In this document: in pieces, positions 7,934-16,762 of the stretch
How positions within the stretch are numbered: position 1 is the first letter of the stretch
Layout: each line of letters begins with the position of its first letter
Source: G963666935 sp963666935
GTDB taxonomy: Bacteria > Bacillota > Clostridia > Christensenellales > CAG-138
DNA: 64,000 bases
Reading direction: 5' to 3'
NCBI GenBank assembly: GCA_963666935.1
Contig: OY762936.1
Span: 682,001-746,000, forward strand
Notes under the pieces: generated by a model
Database searches by the model: none
What the model was told of the DNA's origin: nothing
The model's input: the letters and a program-made list of their open reading frames with translations, nothing else
Position numbers and translations under genes: made by a program

Positions 7934-9229
7934 TTACTGGAGCAAGCTGAGCACGCCTTGAGGAGCGGCATTGGCCTGGGCCAGCATGGCGGTGGCAGCC
8001 TGGGAGAGGATGTTGTTCTTGGTGAAGTTTGTCATCTCCTTGGCGATATCCACGTCGCGGATACGGCTTTCAGCAGCGCTCAAGTTCTCGCTGGTGTTGT
8101 CCAGGTTGGCGATCTTGTGCTCCAGGCGGTTCTGCATGGCGCCAAGCTCGGCGCGCTGCGTGGATACGGTGTTGATGGCCGTCCGGGTAGCGGTGATGGC
8201 GGCAGTAGCGGAATCCTGGGAGTCAATCTTAACCGCAGTCTTGGTCACGCTCAGACCGGATGTGTTCATGGCGGTGATGTTGAGTTCCAGCGTTTCGCTT
8301 TCCTTCGCGCCCACCTGAATCTTCAGCGCGCCACCGGTGGTAGCACCAGCGGCAGGCTCCAGCGTGAAGCTGAAAGCTTCCATGGCGGCAACGACATCGG
8401 CGGAAGCAGCTGGGGTTGCGCCGCCGGTCAGGGAATATTTGCCAAGGCCTACGCCAGTCAGATCTAAAATGGACTCGCTGCTTGCTCCAACTGTGCCGGT
8501 CCAGGCGGTGCCGTCTGCATCCTCCAAAATGTCGCCCACTGCCAAGTTGGTGACAGAGGTGGAACCGTCGGCGGCGGTGTAGGTTACACGCAGAACGTCG
8601 TCGTTATCGGCGTAAGCTGCACTTGTGGAGAATGCGCCGGTGGCTGAGTCAACCGTACCATATTCGAATGAATAGGTGCCTGCCTTAGTGGTGGATATAC
8701 CCGTAAGCTGTTTCACAGTGACGTCGGCGCCGGCGGAAAGGGCCGCCGTGGCATCGCCCTGGGGAAGGAAGGTGCCGCCGACCGCGACCTGCATCTTGCC
8801 GGATCCCAAAGTACCATCCAGCAGATTCATATCGTTGAAAGTGGTGGTAGTAGCGATCTGGTCGATTTCATCCTGCAGATTCTGGAATTCCTGCTGCAGA
8901 GCAGCGCGGTCAACGGTGTTGTCGTTGGTTCCGGTGGAAGACTGAACCGACAGCTCGTTCATGCGCTGAAGCATGGAGTGCACTTCCTGAAGCGCGCCTT
9001 CAGCGGTCTGCACTAGAGAGACGGCGTCCTGGGAGTTCTTGGAAGCCATGTTCAGGCCGCGAATCTGCGCCCGCATCTTTTCGGAAATCGCCAAGCCGGC
9101 GGCATCGTCGCCTGCACGGTTGATGCGGTAACCGGAAGAGAGCTTTTCAGCCGATTTCGCTACGTTGTTGTTGTTCACGGTGTACATACGGTGGGTGTTC
9201 ATGGCGGTGATGTTGTTCTGAATACGCAT
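7934..9229 (-). CDS. hag: Flagellin, the filament subunit
   Basis: A 431-residue flagellin. The N-terminal D0/D1 part (MRIQNNITAMNTHRMYTVNN, EKLSSGYRINRAGDDAAGLA) and the C-terminal part (ENLSAAESRIRDVDIAKEMT, ending in ANAAPQGVLSLLQ) are canonical. The centre of about 230 residues is a variable, Thr/Ala/Ser-rich surface domain. The frame is open further upstream, but the ATG at 9229 is the family start and has an AGGAGG site. It is a single-gene unit with its own sigma-28 promoter, a leader with two CsrA-type hairpins and a strong terminator, and it converges with fliW-csrA. Confidence 0.95.
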   Translation of the reverse strand: MRIQNNITAMNTHRMYTVNNNNVAKSAEKLSSGYRINRAGDDAAGLAISEKMRAQIRGLNMASKNSQDAVSLVQTAEGALQEVHSMLQRMNELSVQSSTGTNDNTVDRAALQQEFQNLQDEIDQIATTTTFNDMNLLDGTLGSGKMQVAVGGTFLPQGDATAALSAGADVTVKQLTGISTTKAGTYSFEYGTVDSATGAFSTSAAYADNDDVLRVTYTAADGSTSVTNLAVGDILEDADGTAWTGTVGASSESILDLTGVGLGKYSLTGGATPAASADVVAAMEAFSFTLEPAAGATTGGALKIQVGAKESETLELNITAMNTSGLSVTKTAVKIDSQDSATAAITATRTAINTVSTQRAELGAMQNRLEHKIANLDNTSENLSAAESRIRDVDIAKEMTNFTKNNILSQAATAMLAQANAAPQGVLSLLQ

Positions 9230-9233
9230 TTTG

Positions 9234-9248
9234 ATATCCTCCTGATAT
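9234..9248 (-). promoter_or_regulatory. CsrA-type hairpin over the hag ribosome-binding site
   Basis: On the transcript, 5-nt arms (ATATC and GATAT) close a loop of AGGAG, so the Shine-Dalgarno sequence itself carries the GGA core in the loop. This matches the BS2 arrangement known from the Bacillus hag leader, where CsrA blocks ribosome access. Confidence 0.65.
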
Positions 9249-9257
9249 TTTTTAATA

Positions 9258-9274
9258 CGCGACGTCCTGTCGCG
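9258..9274 (-). promoter_or_regulatory. Upstream high-affinity CsrA-type hairpin in the hag leader
   Basis: The transcript has a perfect 6-bp stem (CGCGAC with GTCGCG) closing the loop AGGAC. It therefore reads ACAGGACGT, close to the in-vitro selected CsrA site (ACARGGAUGU) with GGA in a hairpin loop. It lies 10 nt upstream of the second hairpin, suited to one CsrA dimer bridging both. Confidence 0.7.
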
Positions 9275-9329
9275 CTTTACCCGGCAAAACAGTGCTGGTA
9301 CCAAGCATTATTTCGCAGGTTTGTAACTT

Positions 9330-9356
9330 ATATCGTCTTTCCGAATGTAGAATTAA
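9330..9356 (-). promoter_or_regulatory. Candidate sigma-28 promoter of hag
   Basis: Read on the minus strand: TTAA, 15 nt, then GACGATAT. This fits the sigma-D type found at other sites in the window and places the start of transcription roughly 95 nt before the flagellin ATG, so both CsrA hairpins lie in the leader. Confidence 0.65.
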
Positions 9357-9627
9357 GGCCTATTGTATGGAAAACTCCAAAAAAACTAATTTCGCCCAAA
9401 ATAGGTTTCCAAAAATTACATTTACCCATTGCATTTCGACAAAAATCGCGATAGAATTCTATAGTAAATAATTAATGAAAGGATTATATTTTTTTTCGGT
9501 GCAAATTTTGCCCGATCTTACATCGCGTGTGCGGTTCTGTTCAATTCAATATTTGAGCATACGCTATATTGTTCGCGTTACATTACACAAGCAGCTTAAG
9601 TAACAATCGATGGGAGTATGAATCCAT
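9357..9627. other. Divergent intergenic region between hag and fliF
   Basis: AT-rich DNA without a credible gene. It should hold the promoter of the long fliF operon. A possible housekeeping -35/-10 pair (TTGCAT, 17 nt, TAGAAT) lies near 9430-9458, but the match is weak and no clear sigma-28 site faces fliF. Confidence 0.5.
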
Positions 9628-11256
9628 ATGGAAGAAAAAAAGCCAATACCTGTCCAGCGCGTAGAAAAATTTTGGAAAGGCCTGAACAAGACCGTCCGAA
9701 TTGCAATGGTAGCCGTGTTGGGCGTGCTGTTGGTGCTCATTGTATATCTGATTTCCACGGTGGGTCGGGTGGAATATGAGGTTCTTCAAACGGGCCTTAC
9801 GCCCCAGGAGGCGGCAGAGGCCACCACGATCCTTGGAGATTTGAATCTTCCGTACACGGTGGAGGGCGTCAGCAGCATCACCATCCAGATTCCCAAAGGA
9901 ACCCGATCTCAAGTATTACTCCAGCTGCAAAACGAAGGGTTTCCCACATCCGATGCGGATTCTTACAAATTCTACACGGAAAATGCTTCGGGTATGGGCG
10001 TTACGGATGAGGATAAACGGGTATATGACCGGTTCGCCACGGAGCAGCGTCTGGCTTATCTCATAAAGCAGATGGATAAAGTGAAGGATGCGGGCGTTAT
10101 GGTTACGCTGGCTCAAACCAGCCAATTTGCCATTTCGGCAAGCAATCAGCCCGCGCAGGCCAGTGTGGTGCTTACGCTGGAGCCCGGCGTAACCCTGAGT
10201 GATGCGGAGGCAGAGGCCATTCGCTCCCTGGTGGTGACGGCTGTAGCCGGGCTTAAGCCGGAAAACGTCACCATTACCGATACCAACATGCATGTCTACG
10301 AGATATTCGACGCGGACGGAAGCGGTAATGTATACGTGGCGGATCAGATCGCCCTCAAGCAGCAGCATCAGGAGTTGATCCAGCAACAGGTCTACAACTT
10401 CCTTAACCCCGTATTTGGCGTGGGAAACGTGGTTGTATCCGCAAGTGTGAACTTGGATTTCGATAAAAAGAGCACGCAGACGGTTAAGTATTCTCCGCCG
10501 GGGGATGAGGCCAACATGGGCATCATCGTAAGCCTTCAACAGGCGGCGGAGAGGGCCGGTGTGACGGGTACGGATATGGCGCAAGGTGCAGCCGGGTTTG
10601 ATGCGAACGGCGCGGCGCCCTTCTACCCCGAGGATCTGAGCGGGGATTCGGCGCCGACTTACAGCTATTCCCAGCAACTCAATGCGGAGGTCAACGAGGT
10701 TCGCGAACAGATCGAAGAAGCCCAGGGCAAGGTGACGGGACTCAGCGTGTCCATCATGATCGATGGGGACGATGGACTGGATGAGGAATTGGAGAATATC
10801 CGCGCCCTTGTGGCCAACGGCTTGGGCGTGGATGAACAATATATTTCAATCATGCGCACTTCTTTCAAGTCCAATGAAGATTATGAGAAGATGCAGGAGG
10901 AGCAAACGGCTGCCGATGCCGCCCGGGCCGATGCAAACGGCCAAGTCGAACAGCAAACCATAATTCTCGCTGCGAGCGCTGTGGCGCTGGTAATAGTGGT
11001 CGTTTTAATTCTGCTGGCGATGCGCTCCCGAAGGCGGCGAAAAGCCCATGAGGAGGAGATGTTGCGCCTAGCGGAAACTCGGGAAGCTGAGACAGAGCGC
11101 CTGCAGGAGCAAGAAACCGTTCTGCGCGAACGCATCGGTGATCTGGATGATTCCGCCGCAATAACCCGCCTTAAGGATATTCAGCAGCTGACCAGCGAAA
11201 GGCCCGATGTGGTGGCGCAGCTGCTACGAAATTGGCTCACGGACGATTATCGCTAA
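9628..11256 (+). CDS. fliF: Flagellar MS-ring protein FliF
   Basis: A 542-residue membrane ring protein that founds the basal body. A membrane segment at ~21-46 and a second at ~443-467 flank the large extracytoplasmic part with the YscJ-like ring-building domain (YEVLQTGLTPQEAAEATTIL). The C-terminal tail is charged, ending in PDVVAQLLRNWLTDDYR, the FliG-binding motif. It opens a 17-gene operon. Unusually, flgB, flgC and fliE, which normally precede fliF in Bacillota, are not here. Confidence 0.95.
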   Translation: MEEKKPIPVQRVEKFWKGLNKTVRIAMVAVLGVLLVLIVYLISTVGRVEYEVLQTGLTPQEAAEATTILGDLNLPYTVEGVSSITIQIPKGTRSQVLLQLQNEGFPTSDADSYKFYTENASGMGVTDEDKRVYDRFATEQRLAYLIKQMDKVKDAGVMVTLAQTSQFAISASNQPAQASVVLTLEPGVTLSDAEAEAIRSLVVTAVAGLKPENVTITDTNMHVYEIFDADGSGNVYVADQIALKQQHQELIQQQVYNFLNPVFGVGNVVVSASVNLDFDKKSTQTVKYSPPGDEANMGIIVSLQQAAERAGVTGTDMAQGAAGFDANGAAPFYPEDLSGDSAPTYSYSQQLNAEVNEVREQIEEAQGKVTGLSVSIMIDGDDGLDEELENIRALVANGLGVDEQYISIMRTSFKSNEDYEKMQEEQTAADAARADANGQVEQQTIILAASAVALVIVVVLILLAMRSRRRRKAHEEEMLRLAETREAETERLQEQETVLRERIGDLDDSAAITRLKDIQQLTSERPDVVAQLLRNWLTDDYR

Positions 11257-11271
11257 GAAAGGATTTAAGCT

Positions 11272-12285
11272 ATGGCCTATGCAAATGACTTAATGCCCCG
11301 GCAAAAGGCAGCCATATTGATGGTGATGTTGGGTAAGGAATATTCCTCCAAGGTCTATAAATACCTCTCTCAGGATGAGATTGAGCAGCTCACCCTTTCC
11401 ATTACCAGCATGGACCGGGTGGATAGCGAGATGAGCGACCGGGTGCTGGAGGAATTCCATGATATCACCCTGGCCCAAAAGTATGTAACCGAGGGCGGTA
11501 TGGATTACGCGCGTGACGTGCTGGTGGCTGCTGTGGGCGCGGAGCAGGCTGATGCCCTGTTGGGCAAGCTGACAGCTTCTCTGCAAGTTCGTCCTTTTGA
11601 TTTCGTACGTAGGGCTGACAGCGCGCAGGTATTCAACTTTATTCAAAATGAGCATCCCCAGACCATCGCCTTAGTGCTCTCTTACCTGGATACGAGCCGG
11701 GCGGCCATGATCTTAGGTTCCCTGCCCCGGGAAATGCAGGCGCAGGTCATCAAGCGAATCGCCCGGATGGGCATCGTTTCCCCAGATTATATTCGAGAAG
11801 CAGAAGGGGTGCTGGAGCGCAAATTCGGCAACGTGGGTTACACGGCCAATGTGGCTGTAGGTGGCATCGATACCATCGTGGATATTCTTAACTCTGTAGA
11901 CCGTGGCGCCGAAACTTTCATTTTGAGTGCCATCGAGCAGGAGGATCCAGATTTAGCCGAAGAAATTCACAACAAGCTCTTTGTCTTTGAGGATCTGATC
12001 AAACTTACGGATGTTGCGATGCAAAAGGTTCTCAAGGAAGTGGACAACGACGTGCTGACCATCGCCCTCAAGAACGCCTCCGAACAGATTATCGCTAAGA
12101 TCTTCAAAAATATTTCAAAACGCCTCCAGGAGACTATCGACGAAAATATGAAGTTCATGGGTCCCGTTCGGGTCAAGGATGTAGAAGCGGCGCAGCAGAA
12201 GATTGTGAATGTGGTGCGGCGGCTTGAAGATGCCGGTGTGATAGACGTAGCACGGGGAGGCAAGGGGGATGAGATCATTGCCTAA
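11272..12285 (+). CDS. fliG: Flagellar motor switch protein FliG
   Basis: A 337-residue switch protein with the three usual domains. The N-terminal part binds FliF. The middle carries EHPQTIALVLSYLD and binds FliM. The C-terminal torque domain has the charged helix with LTIALKNASEQIIAKIFKNI. It transmits MotA/MotB force to the rotor. Its last 17 nt overlap fliH, indicating coupled translation. Confidence 0.95.
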   Translation: MAYANDLMPRQKAAILMVMLGKEYSSKVYKYLSQDEIEQLTLSITSMDRVDSEMSDRVLEEFHDITLAQKYVTEGGMDYARDVLVAAVGAEQADALLGKLTASLQVRPFDFVRRADSAQVFNFIQNEHPQTIALVLSYLDTSRAAMILGSLPREMQAQVIKRIARMGIVSPDYIREAEGVLERKFGNVGYTANVAVGGIDTIVDILNSVDRGAETFILSAIEQEDPDLAEEIHNKLFVFEDLIKLTDVAMQKVLKEVDNDVLTIALKNASEQIIAKIFKNISKRLQETIDENMKFMGPVRVKDVEAAQQKIVNVVRRLEDAGVIDVARGGKGDEIIA

Positions 12286-13057
12286 TGCGAGCAAGGTCCT
12301 TCTTCCTACTTTTGAGGAAATGATGGTGCCTGGGGCCGAATTCGTGACTGAATCGCTTGAATGGGATCTGGAGAACGGAGAGGACCTGGTGGATCGGGAG
12401 ATGATTGAGGATACATATACGCGTAATCTTATGGAAGGCCCTGATCCTGAAGCTATACTGGCCGAGACAGAGTCGCTTTGTGGAGAGATGATCCACCGGG
12501 CGGAAGAAGAGGCCAGAAACATTTTGGAAAACGCCAGAAAAGAAGCAGAGGCGATTGTGCGGGAAACCCGCGAGCAGGAGCAGGTCCGGGCTCGGGCTGA
12601 GCTGGAAAAGGAACTTGAGCGGCTACGAACATCCATATTGGCTGCTGCGCAGACACTTCAAAATGCCCAGGATGGGCTGTACGCCGCGTTAGAGCCCCGC
12701 TTTTTGGATACGGCCGTGCATATGGCCGAAAACATTTTAAAATATGAGCTGGAACAAAATAATCGAGCCTTTTTATCCATTGTGCAAAATGTGTTAAACC
12801 AGTCTTTTCCGAGGCGGGGGGTGGTACTCTATCTACCTTCGGCCCGGTTTGACGAGCTAACAGGAGGCGCCGGGAATGCCTCATTCCTGGCGGGCATGTC
12901 TAGGCGGAGCGTAGAGGTCCGGCGCGATCCGGAGCTGGACGAGTGGGACTGCCTGATCACCAGCGACATGGGTTCTGTCCGGGGAGGTACGACGACCCAG
13001 CTTTCCCGCATTCGCAGCATGATGGGCGGAGGACAAAGTGGGGGAAACGGCATATGA
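12269..13057 (+). CDS. fliH: Flagellar export ATPase regulator FliH
   Basis: A 262-residue FliH, the stator that links the FliI ATPase to the export gate and the C-ring. A long Glu/Arg-rich coiled coil (about residues 70-130) precedes a conserved C-terminal domain (residues ~150-235) that contacts FliI. The start ATG lies inside the end of fliG and the stop overlaps the fliI start (ATGA at 13054), a tight coupling usual for this trio. Confidence 0.87.
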   Translation: MRSLPNASKVLLPTFEEMMVPGAEFVTESLEWDLENGEDLVDREMIEDTYTRNLMEGPDPEAILAETESLCGEMIHRAEEEARNILENARKEAEAIVRETREQEQVRARAELEKELERLRTSILAAAQTLQNAQDGLYAALEPRFLDTAVHMAENILKYELEQNNRAFLSIVQNVLNQSFPRRGVVLYLPSARFDELTGGAGNASFLAGMSRRSVEVRRDPELDEWDCLITSDMGSVRGGTTTQLSRIRSMMGGGQSGGNGI

Positions 13058-14388
13058 CGAACGGTGGGTACAACCGTATGGACGCCTATTTTCAGGCCAT
13101 AAATTCCCGTCTGACAGAAATGGATAGCCTAGAATACAGTGGATCCATTGCTCGGATCGTGGGCATGACGGTGGAAGCGGAAGGCCCCACATCCAGAATT
13201 GGGGATTTGTGCAAAATCCACTATAGCCGGGGCAAGGGCCATGTGCTGGCGGAAGTGGAAGGCTTTAAGGAAAACAAAGTGCTCCTCATGCCGTTGGGCC
13301 CCTTGACGGGATTGAGCCCCGGAGATCGAATCGTATCGACGGGAGCGTGTCTGCAAGTCGGTGTGTGCGAAGAGCTTCAGGGCCGGATTCTGGGCGCCTT
13401 AGGCACGCCCATGGACGGGGGGGCCGCTCTGATACCGGAAAAATATTACCCGCTGGATAACGATCCGCCCGGCCCGCTGCAAAGGACACGCATTCAGGAT
13501 GTACTGCCCATGGGCGTGCGGGCCATCGATGGCCTGCTGACCATCGGCGTAGGTCAGCGCATGGGAATTTTCGCGGGTTCCGGCGTAGGTAAGAGCACCA
13601 TTTTGGGCATGATTGCCCGCAATGCCAAAGCGGATATTAACGTAATTGTTTTAATCGGCGAGCGCGGCCGCGAGGTGAAGGATTTCATTGAAAAAGATCT
13701 TCGGGAAGAGGGCCTTGAAAAGTCCGTGCTGGTGGTGGCCACTTCAGATCAGCCCGCTTTGCTCAGGCTAAAATCCGCCATGGTAGGGACCTCGATTGCC
13801 GAGTACTTCCGGGATAAAGGCAAAAAGGTGCTGCTGCTCATGGATAGCCTCACCCGGTTCGCCATGGCCCAGAGGGAGATCGGCATGGCCATCGGGGAGC
13901 CGCCGGTGGCGCGGGGGTTTACGCCTTCCGTATACGCCATGCTGCCACGGCTGTTGGAGCGCAGCGGCACCAGCGACAAGGGTTCTATCACTGCCATTTA
14001 TACGGTGCTGGTGGAAGGCGACGACATGAATGAACCCATTTCCGATACGGTGCGGGGCATTCTCGACGGCCATATCGTGCTCACTCGGAAACTGGCCAAC
14101 AGCAACCACTATCCGCCTATTGACGTGCTGCAAAGCATCAGCCGCCTGATGCGCGAGATCGTTTCTGGGGAGCATGCGGATATGGCTGATAAGATACGCG
14201 GCAATATGGCTGCCTATCGCGATGCACAGGATCTGATCAGCATCGGCGCGTACAAGCCTGGATCAAATCCTGCGGTGGATCAGGCGATGCGTCTGCGGCA
14301 GCCAATCGAGGATTTTTTGATACAGTCCATAGACGAGGCCGGAGGCATGGAAATCACGATGGAACGCATGCAAAAACTATTGGGATGA
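13054..14388 (+). CDS. fliI: Flagellum-specific ATPase FliI
   Basis: A 444-residue F1-beta-like ATPase of the flagellar type III export system. The P-loop GSGVGKST is at ~175-182 and the Walker B region LLLMDSLTRFAMAQREI at ~258-275. The sequence GERGREVKDFIEKDL is typical of FliI/YscN. The frame is open further upstream, but the ATG at 13054, overlapping the fliH stop, gives the right length and N-terminus. Confidence 0.95.
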   Translation: MTNGGYNRMDAYFQAINSRLTEMDSLEYSGSIARIVGMTVEAEGPTSRIGDLCKIHYSRGKGHVLAEVEGFKENKVLLMPLGPLTGLSPGDRIVSTGACLQVGVCEELQGRILGALGTPMDGGAALIPEKYYPLDNDPPGPLQRTRIQDVLPMGVRAIDGLLTIGVGQRMGIFAGSGVGKSTILGMIARNAKADINVIVLIGERGREVKDFIEKDLREEGLEKSVLVVATSDQPALLRLKSAMVGTSIAEYFRDKGKKVLLLMDSLTRFAMAQREIGMAIGEPPVARGFTPSVYAMLPRLLERSGTSDKGSITAIYTVLVEGDDMNEPISDTVRGILDGHIVLTRKLANSNHYPPIDVLQSISRLMREIVSGEHADMADKIRGNMAAYRDAQDLISIGAYKPGSNPAVDQAMRLRQPIEDFLIQSIDEAGGMEITMERMQKLLG

Positions 14389-14421
14389 TCTGGCTGGAAC
14401 GCAAAAAAGGAGACGCAAGGC

Positions 14422-14868
14422 ATGAAGAAATTTGTATTTACAAATGAAAAGTATCAGGGCATGAAAGCAAAGGAATATGATCGCCTAAAGCTGGATGTGA
14501 AAAATGTCGATAAAGAGATTGATCATACAGCATCCGCTTTGGCGGAGCTGGATTCCCGGTTTGACTTGGAGCGAACTGCCTTTGAGAACGCCTGTAAGCA
14601 GGGGGTAGGAGCCGGAGAACTGCTTTCTTATCAGAATTATTTCGGGTTTTTAAAAGAACGGCGTGTGGAACATCAGCAAAAGATGGATGCCCTTTTAAAG
14701 CGCAGGGAAGAACTCACGGAGCTGCTGTTGCGCGTCAACAACGAGCTGCACGTGCTGGAAGAGATGCGGCAGGAGCAGTATCAGACCTATTGCAAGGAAG
14801 CCGCCGCCGAAGAGGCAAAGGAGCTGGATAATCACATGGCGTTTGCCATATGCAGGAGGGCGGTGTAA
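14422..14868 (+). CDS. fliJ: Flagellar export protein FliJ
   Basis: A 148-residue, almost wholly coiled-coil protein in the canonical place after fliI. FliJ acts as the gamma-like stalk of the export ATPase and as a chaperone escort. Charged heptads run through DRLKLDVKNVDKEIDHTASA and NNELHVLEEMRQEQYQTY. It starts with ATG behind AAGGAGAC. Confidence 0.87.
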   Translation: MKKFVFTNEKYQGMKAKEYDRLKLDVKNVDKEIDHTASALAELDSRFDLERTAFENACKQGVGAGELLSYQNYFGFLKERRVEHQQKMDALLKRREELTELLLRVNNELHVLEEMRQEQYQTYCKEAAAEEAKELDNHMAFAICRRAV

Positions 14869-14871
14869 GAT

Positions 14872-15483
14872 TTGGAGAAAAAAACGTCTTCCGTAAAATC
14901 ATCTCCGGCAACGAACAATCCCTCCGGGGGAAAGTCTTCTGGTAAGTCGGTCTTTGTGCTGATCCTGGTCTTGCTTTTGGTTGGATTGCTGGCCGGAGCG
15001 GTGGTATCTTATCTCTACGATTATTTTGGCGTGCGCACCAGCGTGGTAGGCTTTTTTGTGGGGCAGGACGATCAGTACAAAACCCGCATGGCCCAGCTGA
15101 ACCAACGGGAAGCGGAGCTAAACGAGCGGGAGGCTGCGCTCAATGACACACAGGCGCAGCAGGAGAAAGCCCAGCAGAAGCAGCAGCGGGAACAGGAGCA
15201 GTTGGATGCCCAAACCGCGGAGCTGGAAGCAAAGGAAAAGGACCTGAGCGTTCGAATTGAAGCCTTTGACAACGCTGTAACGGAGTTCGATAATGTGGTG
15301 CAGACAGTGGCAGTCATGGATCCACAAAGCGCTGCGACTATGCTGGAAACCCTCACCTCCGTGGAAGACGCTGCAAGGATTCTCAATGCCATGACTTCCA
15401 AACAGGCTGCGGCCATTCTGGAAAAAATGACTGCGAATGGGGCGAAAAAAGTGGCTGAGACGCTAATTCGATTGAGCCAATAA
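14872..15483 (+). CDS. motE: MotE-family (YlxF-like) membrane protein with MgtE-N-like domain
   Basis: A 203-residue protein. A Ser/Lys-rich N-terminus is followed by one membrane helix (~25-49), an extracytoplasmic Gln/Glu coiled coil (~70-125), and a C-terminal helical repeat (AVMDPQSAATMLETLTSVED, then ILNAMTSKQAAAILEKM). That C-terminal domain resembles the MgtE N-domain and MotE/YlxF. In other bacteria MotE supports stator or MotC function; in Bacillota the exact job is unclear. The start is TTG, 4 nt after fliJ. Confidence 0.75.
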   Translation: MEKKTSSVKSSPATNNPSGGKSSGKSVFVLILVLLLVGLLAGAVVSYLYDYFGVRTSVVGFFVGQDDQYKTRMAQLNQREAELNEREAALNDTQAQQEKAQQKQQREQEQLDAQTAELEAKEKDLSVRIEAFDNAVTEFDNVVQTVAVMDPQSAATMLETLTSVEDAARILNAMTSKQAAAILEKMTANGAKKVAETLIRLSQ

Positions 15484-15566
15484 CGGTGCTTTGCGCCGTT
15501 GGACCGGGCAGGGAGGCCTGGGCGATATATTTTACAAAGCAAAAGGGGGAGATACAGATTTTAACA

Positions 15567-16730
15567 ATGCAAACTGCCCAACCGCTCTGCACAGTCCCGA
15601 TACGGCCCAAGGGCCAGACGGACCAGCGGGAGCAGACAACCTCGACAACCTCAATGGACAACAAGCCGTCCTTCTGTTCCAAAATGGAGCGGGCCGGGCA
15701 AAAACCGGAGGAGAAGGCAGAACCGAAGCAAAACGAAGAGGCGGTTCCCGATCTCCAAGAGGACGCAATCGAGAAACAGACGTGGGTCGATCGGATTGAA
15801 GCCGCCGTGCTTCCGGAAGAAGCGAAGGCGACAGAGGGCTCCTTGCCTCTGACCCAAACAAAGGAGAAGCAGCCGGGGAAGGAAGTCCCGGCAGAGAATG
15901 AGGCCCAGATGGCAATCCTGACCGCGCTGCTGATGCAGCCCGGCAGCGAAAACCAGGCGGTGCCCTCCGTAGAGACGGGGCGTGTGACTGCAAAAGGGCA
16001 AGATCCCATCATGGCGGCGCAAATGCCCAGAACCGGCAAAAAAACAGAGGAACCGATAGTTTTGGCCGCCAGCTTATCTGAAGACGAAAAAATCCTTCCT
16101 GAGCAAGCGCTGCAATCTGGAGCCAAGATGGCTCAGACGGCAGAACGGCGGCCTCAGGAGCGCAACCTGAGCCAGATGCCTGAAAGGTCTCAACAGGAGG
16201 CCTCGGTATTCAGCTCGGTGAAAATAAACCCCGATCCTATCGCGGACCTGACGGCTGCCGGCGGCGAAGTTCTGCCTGAAAGAGAAGCGGGCCAAGTTTT
16301 GTCGGACAGCCTCTTCGAGCAGGTGCAGGACGCTGTGAGCACGGGAAAGCAGGAACTCTTTGTCCGACTCAAACCAGAGTCCTTGGGTGGATTAGTCATT
16401 CATCTGTCTATGACCGAGGAGGGGCTCAAAGCCCAGGTCCGTACAAGCAGTGAGAGTGTTCAGCACTTGGTCACGGGGCAAATCTATCAGTTGGAGGACG
16501 CGCTGCGCGCCCGGGATATTCCGGTAGTACAAATGGACGTCATCTGTGATCTGACGGCAAACAACGGCTTTTTCAATCGAGGCGGACAGTCTTGGCAGGA
16601 AAGTGAAGGCCGCGGGAGTGATGAAACCATACCTGCCCCGATCGAGGGAACAGCAGATCTGTACGAGATGGCGCTTGCAGTTGCCCCTATGCAGGAAACT
16701 GGAAATGAAGGCGTCGTATACAGCGCCTGA
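15567..16730 (+). CDS. fliK: Flagellar hook-length control protein FliK
   Basis: A 387-residue ruler protein. The N-terminal two thirds are low-complexity (Gln/Glu/Pro/Ala-rich). The C-terminal Flg_hook domain is clear (LFVRLKPESLGGLVIHLSMT, then LKAQVRTSSESVQHLVTGQI). FliK measures hook length and triggers the export switch in FlhB. The start is uncertain. ATG 15567 lies 15 nt after the AGGGGGAG site, which is long. An ATT at 15558 would have ideal spacing, and a GTG at 15486 keeps the frame open but has no ribosome site. Confidence 0.85.
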   Translation: MQTAQPLCTVPIRPKGQTDQREQTTSTTSMDNKPSFCSKMERAGQKPEEKAEPKQNEEAVPDLQEDAIEKQTWVDRIEAAVLPEEAKATEGSLPLTQTKEKQPGKEVPAENEAQMAILTALLMQPGSENQAVPSVETGRVTAKGQDPIMAAQMPRTGKKTEEPIVLAASLSEDEKILPEQALQSGAKMAQTAERRPQERNLSQMPERSQQEASVFSSVKINPDPIADLTAAGGEVLPEREAGQVLSDSLFEQVQDAVSTGKQELFVRLKPESLGGLVIHLSMTEEGLKAQVRTSSESVQHLVTGQIYQLEDALRARDIPVVQMDVICDLTANNGFFNRGGQSWQESEGRGSDETIPAPIEGTADLYEMALAVAPMQETGNEGVVYSA

Positions 16731-16762
16731 TCCCACTGATGCAAAACAGAAAGGTGAAGAAT

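Noticed and set aside
9497..9514. Apparent palindrome CGGTGCAAATTTTGCCCG before fliF
   Set aside because: The symmetry breaks after five pairs, so it is not a credible operator.
9916..10839. Long minus-strand open frame opposite fliF
   Set aside because: It is fully antisense to the conserved fliF sequence, rich in His/Arg from codon shadowing, and has no ribosome site.
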